Shown piece by piece: positions 14,878 to 16,331 of a stretch of 16,331 nt of DNA. Source of the DNA: Lachnospiraceae bacterium (GTDB taxonomy: Bacteria; Bacillota_A; Clostridia; Lachnospirales; Lachnospiraceae); the NCBI GenBank assembly GCA_024690425.1, contig JAILCT010000004.1, forward strand, positions 1 to 16,331, written 5' to 3'. The translations under genes were made by a program, and so were the position numbers. Numbering within the stretch: the stretch's first letter is position 1; each line of letters begins with the position of its first letter. Below the pieces are notes generated by a model. It ran no database searches. It saw nothing but the letters and a program-made list of their open reading frames with translations, and was not told where the DNA came from.

Positions 14878-15594
14878 ATGAGAAAAATTCTTATCACTAA
14901 CGATGACGGGATCGATTCGGACGGTATTAAAAGGCTGGCTGAGGCCGCCCGGGACTATGGTGAGGTATGGGTCATTGCACCCCTGCACCAGAGGAGCGCA
15001 GCTTCCCATTCCATTACCTTAAGGGAGCCGATAGACGTCTATCCCCATGACTTTCCCGTGAAGGGGGTAAGGGCGTATGCATGCTCGGGTACGCCGGCCG
15101 ATTGCGTGAGGGTAGGGGGCCTTAGCGTAATGCCTTACAGGCCGGATGTGGTCTTATCCGGGATCAATGACGGTTATAACATGGCAACAGACCTTCAGTA
15201 CTCGGCTACGGTGGGGGCTGCCTTTGAGGGAGCCTTTCAGGGCTGGCTTGCGATTGCCCTGTCCGAGAGCTTCGGCGGGTCCGGGGAAGTGACGGATGCA
15301 TACATTAAGGAGGTCCTCGGCGAGTGCCTTGAAATGAAGGTTGACCACCGCCGGGTGATAAATGTCAACTTCCCGGGATGCAGCATCGATGACTTCAGGG
15401 GGATTAGGAGAAACTGCAAAACATCAAAAAGCTCGATCTTTAAGGATCATTACAATGTGATCGGAGAGCTTGAAGGCGGCGGGAAAAGGTATATGGTGGA
15501 AGGTGTGCATAACGAGGAGTGTGAAGAAGGGACGGACTTTAAGGTCCTTATGGAGAATCATATATCGATCGGCATCATAAGCAATGTTGGATGA
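14878..15594 (+). CDS. surE: SurE, 5'/3'-nucleotidase and exopolyphosphatase family
   Basis: A 238-residue cytosolic enzyme from ATG 14878 behind GAGG (14864-14867), 46 nt after the DUF4832-type gene. All SurE metal ligands are present: D9 and D10 in TNDDG, S40 in QRSAASHS, and N97 in SGINDGYN. CSGTPADCV and the FPG segment also fit. Length is a little under the usual 250 or so. SurE hydrolyses nucleoside monophosphates, and the E. coli enzyme also cleaves short-chain polyphosphate. No terminator is visible in the gap before it, so read-through from the exopolysaccharide operon is possible; no strong promoter was seen either. The TGA stop is the first part of a short inverted-repeat element. 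Confidence 0.93.
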   Translation: MRKILITNDDGIDSDGIKRLAEAARDYGEVWVIAPLHQRSAASHSITLREPIDVYPHDFPVKGVRAYACSGTPADCVRVGGLSVMPYRPDVVLSGINDGYNMATDLQYSATVGAAFEGAFQGWLAIALSESFGGSGEVTDAYIKEVLGECLEMKVDHRRVINVNFPGCSIDDFRGIRRNCKTSKSSIFKDHYNVIGELEGGGKRYMVEGVHNEECEEGTDFKVLMENHISIGIISNVG

Positions 15595-15619
15595 AACGAG
15601 GAACCGTCCCCCTGTTTCA
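15592..15619 (+). repeat. Short inverted-repeat element (GAACCGTCCCC type) at the surE stop
   Basis: TGAAAC (15592-15597) and GTTTCA (15614-15619) are perfect inverted ends around a core with GGAACCGTCCCCC. I recall this core with TGAAAC/GTTTCA ends as a recurring dispersed repeat in many Firmicutes genomes; that is memory, not a search. The surE TGA forms the first three bases. No T tract follows, so it is not an ordinary terminator. Confidence 0.55.
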
Positions 15620-15623
15620 CCCC

Positions 15624-15652
15624 TTGTATCGTCCCGTGATGTATGGTAGAAT
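15624..15652 (+). promoter_or_regulatory. Candidate sigma-A promoter for the ABC binding protein gene
   Basis: TTGTAT (15624-15629), a 17-nt spacer and TAGAAT (15647-15652) with an extended TG at 15644-15645 form a plausible vegetative promoter. Transcription would begin near 15659, giving a leader of about 70 nt before ATG 15729. A second extended -10-like sequence, TGCTATAGT (15667-15675), lacks a -35 partner. GGAGG (15714-15718) is the ribosome site. Confidence 0.45.
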
Positions 15653-15728
15653 CCAGAGTGTTGTTTTGCTATAGTCAGGTTAATTGAGTTAAGATGACAG
15701 AGTAAAGGGAATCGGAGGATATAATAAC

Positions 15729-16331
15729 ATGAAGAAGAGTTTATATACGATCGTTATGGCGGTCACGGCATTTACGGTGCTTGCAGGGTGCGGTGCCAAG
15801 GGAGGGTCTAATAAGACCTTTACTGTCGGCTTTGATGCGGAATTCCCGCCTTACGGTTACATGGATGATAACGGTGAATATGTAGGCTTCGACCTTGAGC
15901 TTGCACAGGAGGTGTGCAACCGTAAGGGATGGGAGCTTAAGAAGCAGCCTATCGACTGGGATGCCAAGGATATGGAGTTATCATCGGGTTCCATCGACTG
16001 CATATGGAACGGCTTTACCATCCAGGGTCGTGAGGATTCATACGAGTGGACCATTCCTTATGTAGACAACTCACAGGTATTTGTTGTTAAGACAGATTCG
16101 GGTATCAATACACCTGCAGATCTATCAGGTAAGAACGTGGGCGTACAGAAGGATTCATCGGCACTTGCCGCTCTTGAGGGTGATTCTGCAGATCTTGCGG
16201 CCACATTCAATGACCTTACCCAGTACGCCGATTACAACACAGGCTTTATGGATCTTGAGGCGGGTGCCATTGATGCGATCGCCATCGATATAGGTGTTGC
16301 CAATTACCAGATAGCACAGAAGGGCGCCGGT
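15729..16331 (+). CDS. Amino-acid ABC transporter substrate-binding lipoprotein (family 3), 5' part
   Basis: The frame starts at ATG 15729 behind GGAGG and is open to the right edge, giving the first 201 residues. The N-terminus (MKKSLYTIV, hydrophobic core, lipobox L18-A-G-C21) marks a surface lipoprotein. FTVGFDAEFPPYGYMDDNGEYVGFDLELAQEV is the family-3 solute-binding signature. NGFTIQGRED contains R101, which corresponds to the arginine that binds the ligand alpha-carboxylate in amino-acid binding proteins. GKNVGVQKDSSA opens the second lobe, and AIDAIAIDIGVANY follows. Glutamine, cystine or another polar amino acid are possible ligands; the sequence does not decide. The gene has its own candidate promoter, and its membrane permease and ATPase would be expected downstream, outside the window. 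Confidence 0.92.
   Translation, partial: MKKSLYTIVMAVTAFTVLAGCGAKGGSNKTFTVGFDAEFPPYGYMDDNGEYVGFDLELAQEVCNRKGWELKKQPIDWDAKDMELSSGSIDCIWNGFTIQGREDSYEWTIPYVDNSQVFVVKTDSGINTPADLSGKNVGVQKDSSALAALEGDSADLAATFNDLTQYADYNTGFMDLEAGAIDAIAIDIGVANYQIAQKGAG

Noticed and set aside
15595..15728. Terminator after surE
   Set aside because: The only clear inverted repeat (15592-15619) has no T tract, and no other stable hairpin with a T run was found before the next promoter.

Overview
The window looks like chromosomal DNA of an anaerobic low-to-medium GC Firmicute, most likely a Lachnospiraceae member. This is inferred from the gene set, the AGG/ATA/CTT-rich codon use, strong AGGAGG-type ribosome sites and a sigma-A-like TGnTATAAT box. 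It is not proven. All recognised genes lie on the + strand.

Layout: (1) 2-226, the C-terminus of a sodium:solute symporter, followed by an extended -10 promoter nested against a rho-independent terminator and a tRNA-Leu(UAG) gene (357-438). (2) 480-14831, a tightly packed run of nine genes with gaps of 3-19 nt or overlaps. The first five follow the Gram-positive Pel exopolysaccharide order pelD-pelE-pelA(deacetylase)-pelF-pelG. The last four add a CotH-like lipoprotein kinase, a VTC-type polyphosphate polymerase, a small DUF4956-type membrane protein and a membrane-anchored DUF4832-type (glycosidase-like) protein. (3) 14878-15594, surE, 46 nt after the run. (4) A short inverted-repeat element that contains the surE stop codon, a candidate promoter, and the start of an amino-acid ABC transporter binding lipoprotein that runs off the right edge.

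How the parts could work together: PelD (with an RxxD c-di-GMP I-site and a degenerate GGDEF) and PelE would gate the PelF glycosyltransferase. PelG would export the hexosamine polymer, and the DUF2194/CE4-like protein would deacetylate it outside the cell. The unusual part is the phosphorylation/polyphosphate module. PelG is fused in frame to a complete CotH-like lipoprotein, with its own internal ribosome site, GTG start, signal peptide and lipobox. A second CotH lipoprotein follows, then a VTC polymerase whose 3' end overlaps the start of a small membrane protein, and later SurE, a family with known exopolyphosphatase activity. This suggests, as inference, a Pel-type secretion apparatus coupled to surface phosphotransfer and polyphosphate handling.

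Other notable points are a degenerate (probably non-catalytic) SDR/epimerase domain at the N-terminus of PelD, a 41-residue internal repeat in PelE, and a 20-nt identical junction at the ends of both CotH reading frames that suggests duplication. No CRISPR array, insertion sequence, rRNA or riboswitch was seen.
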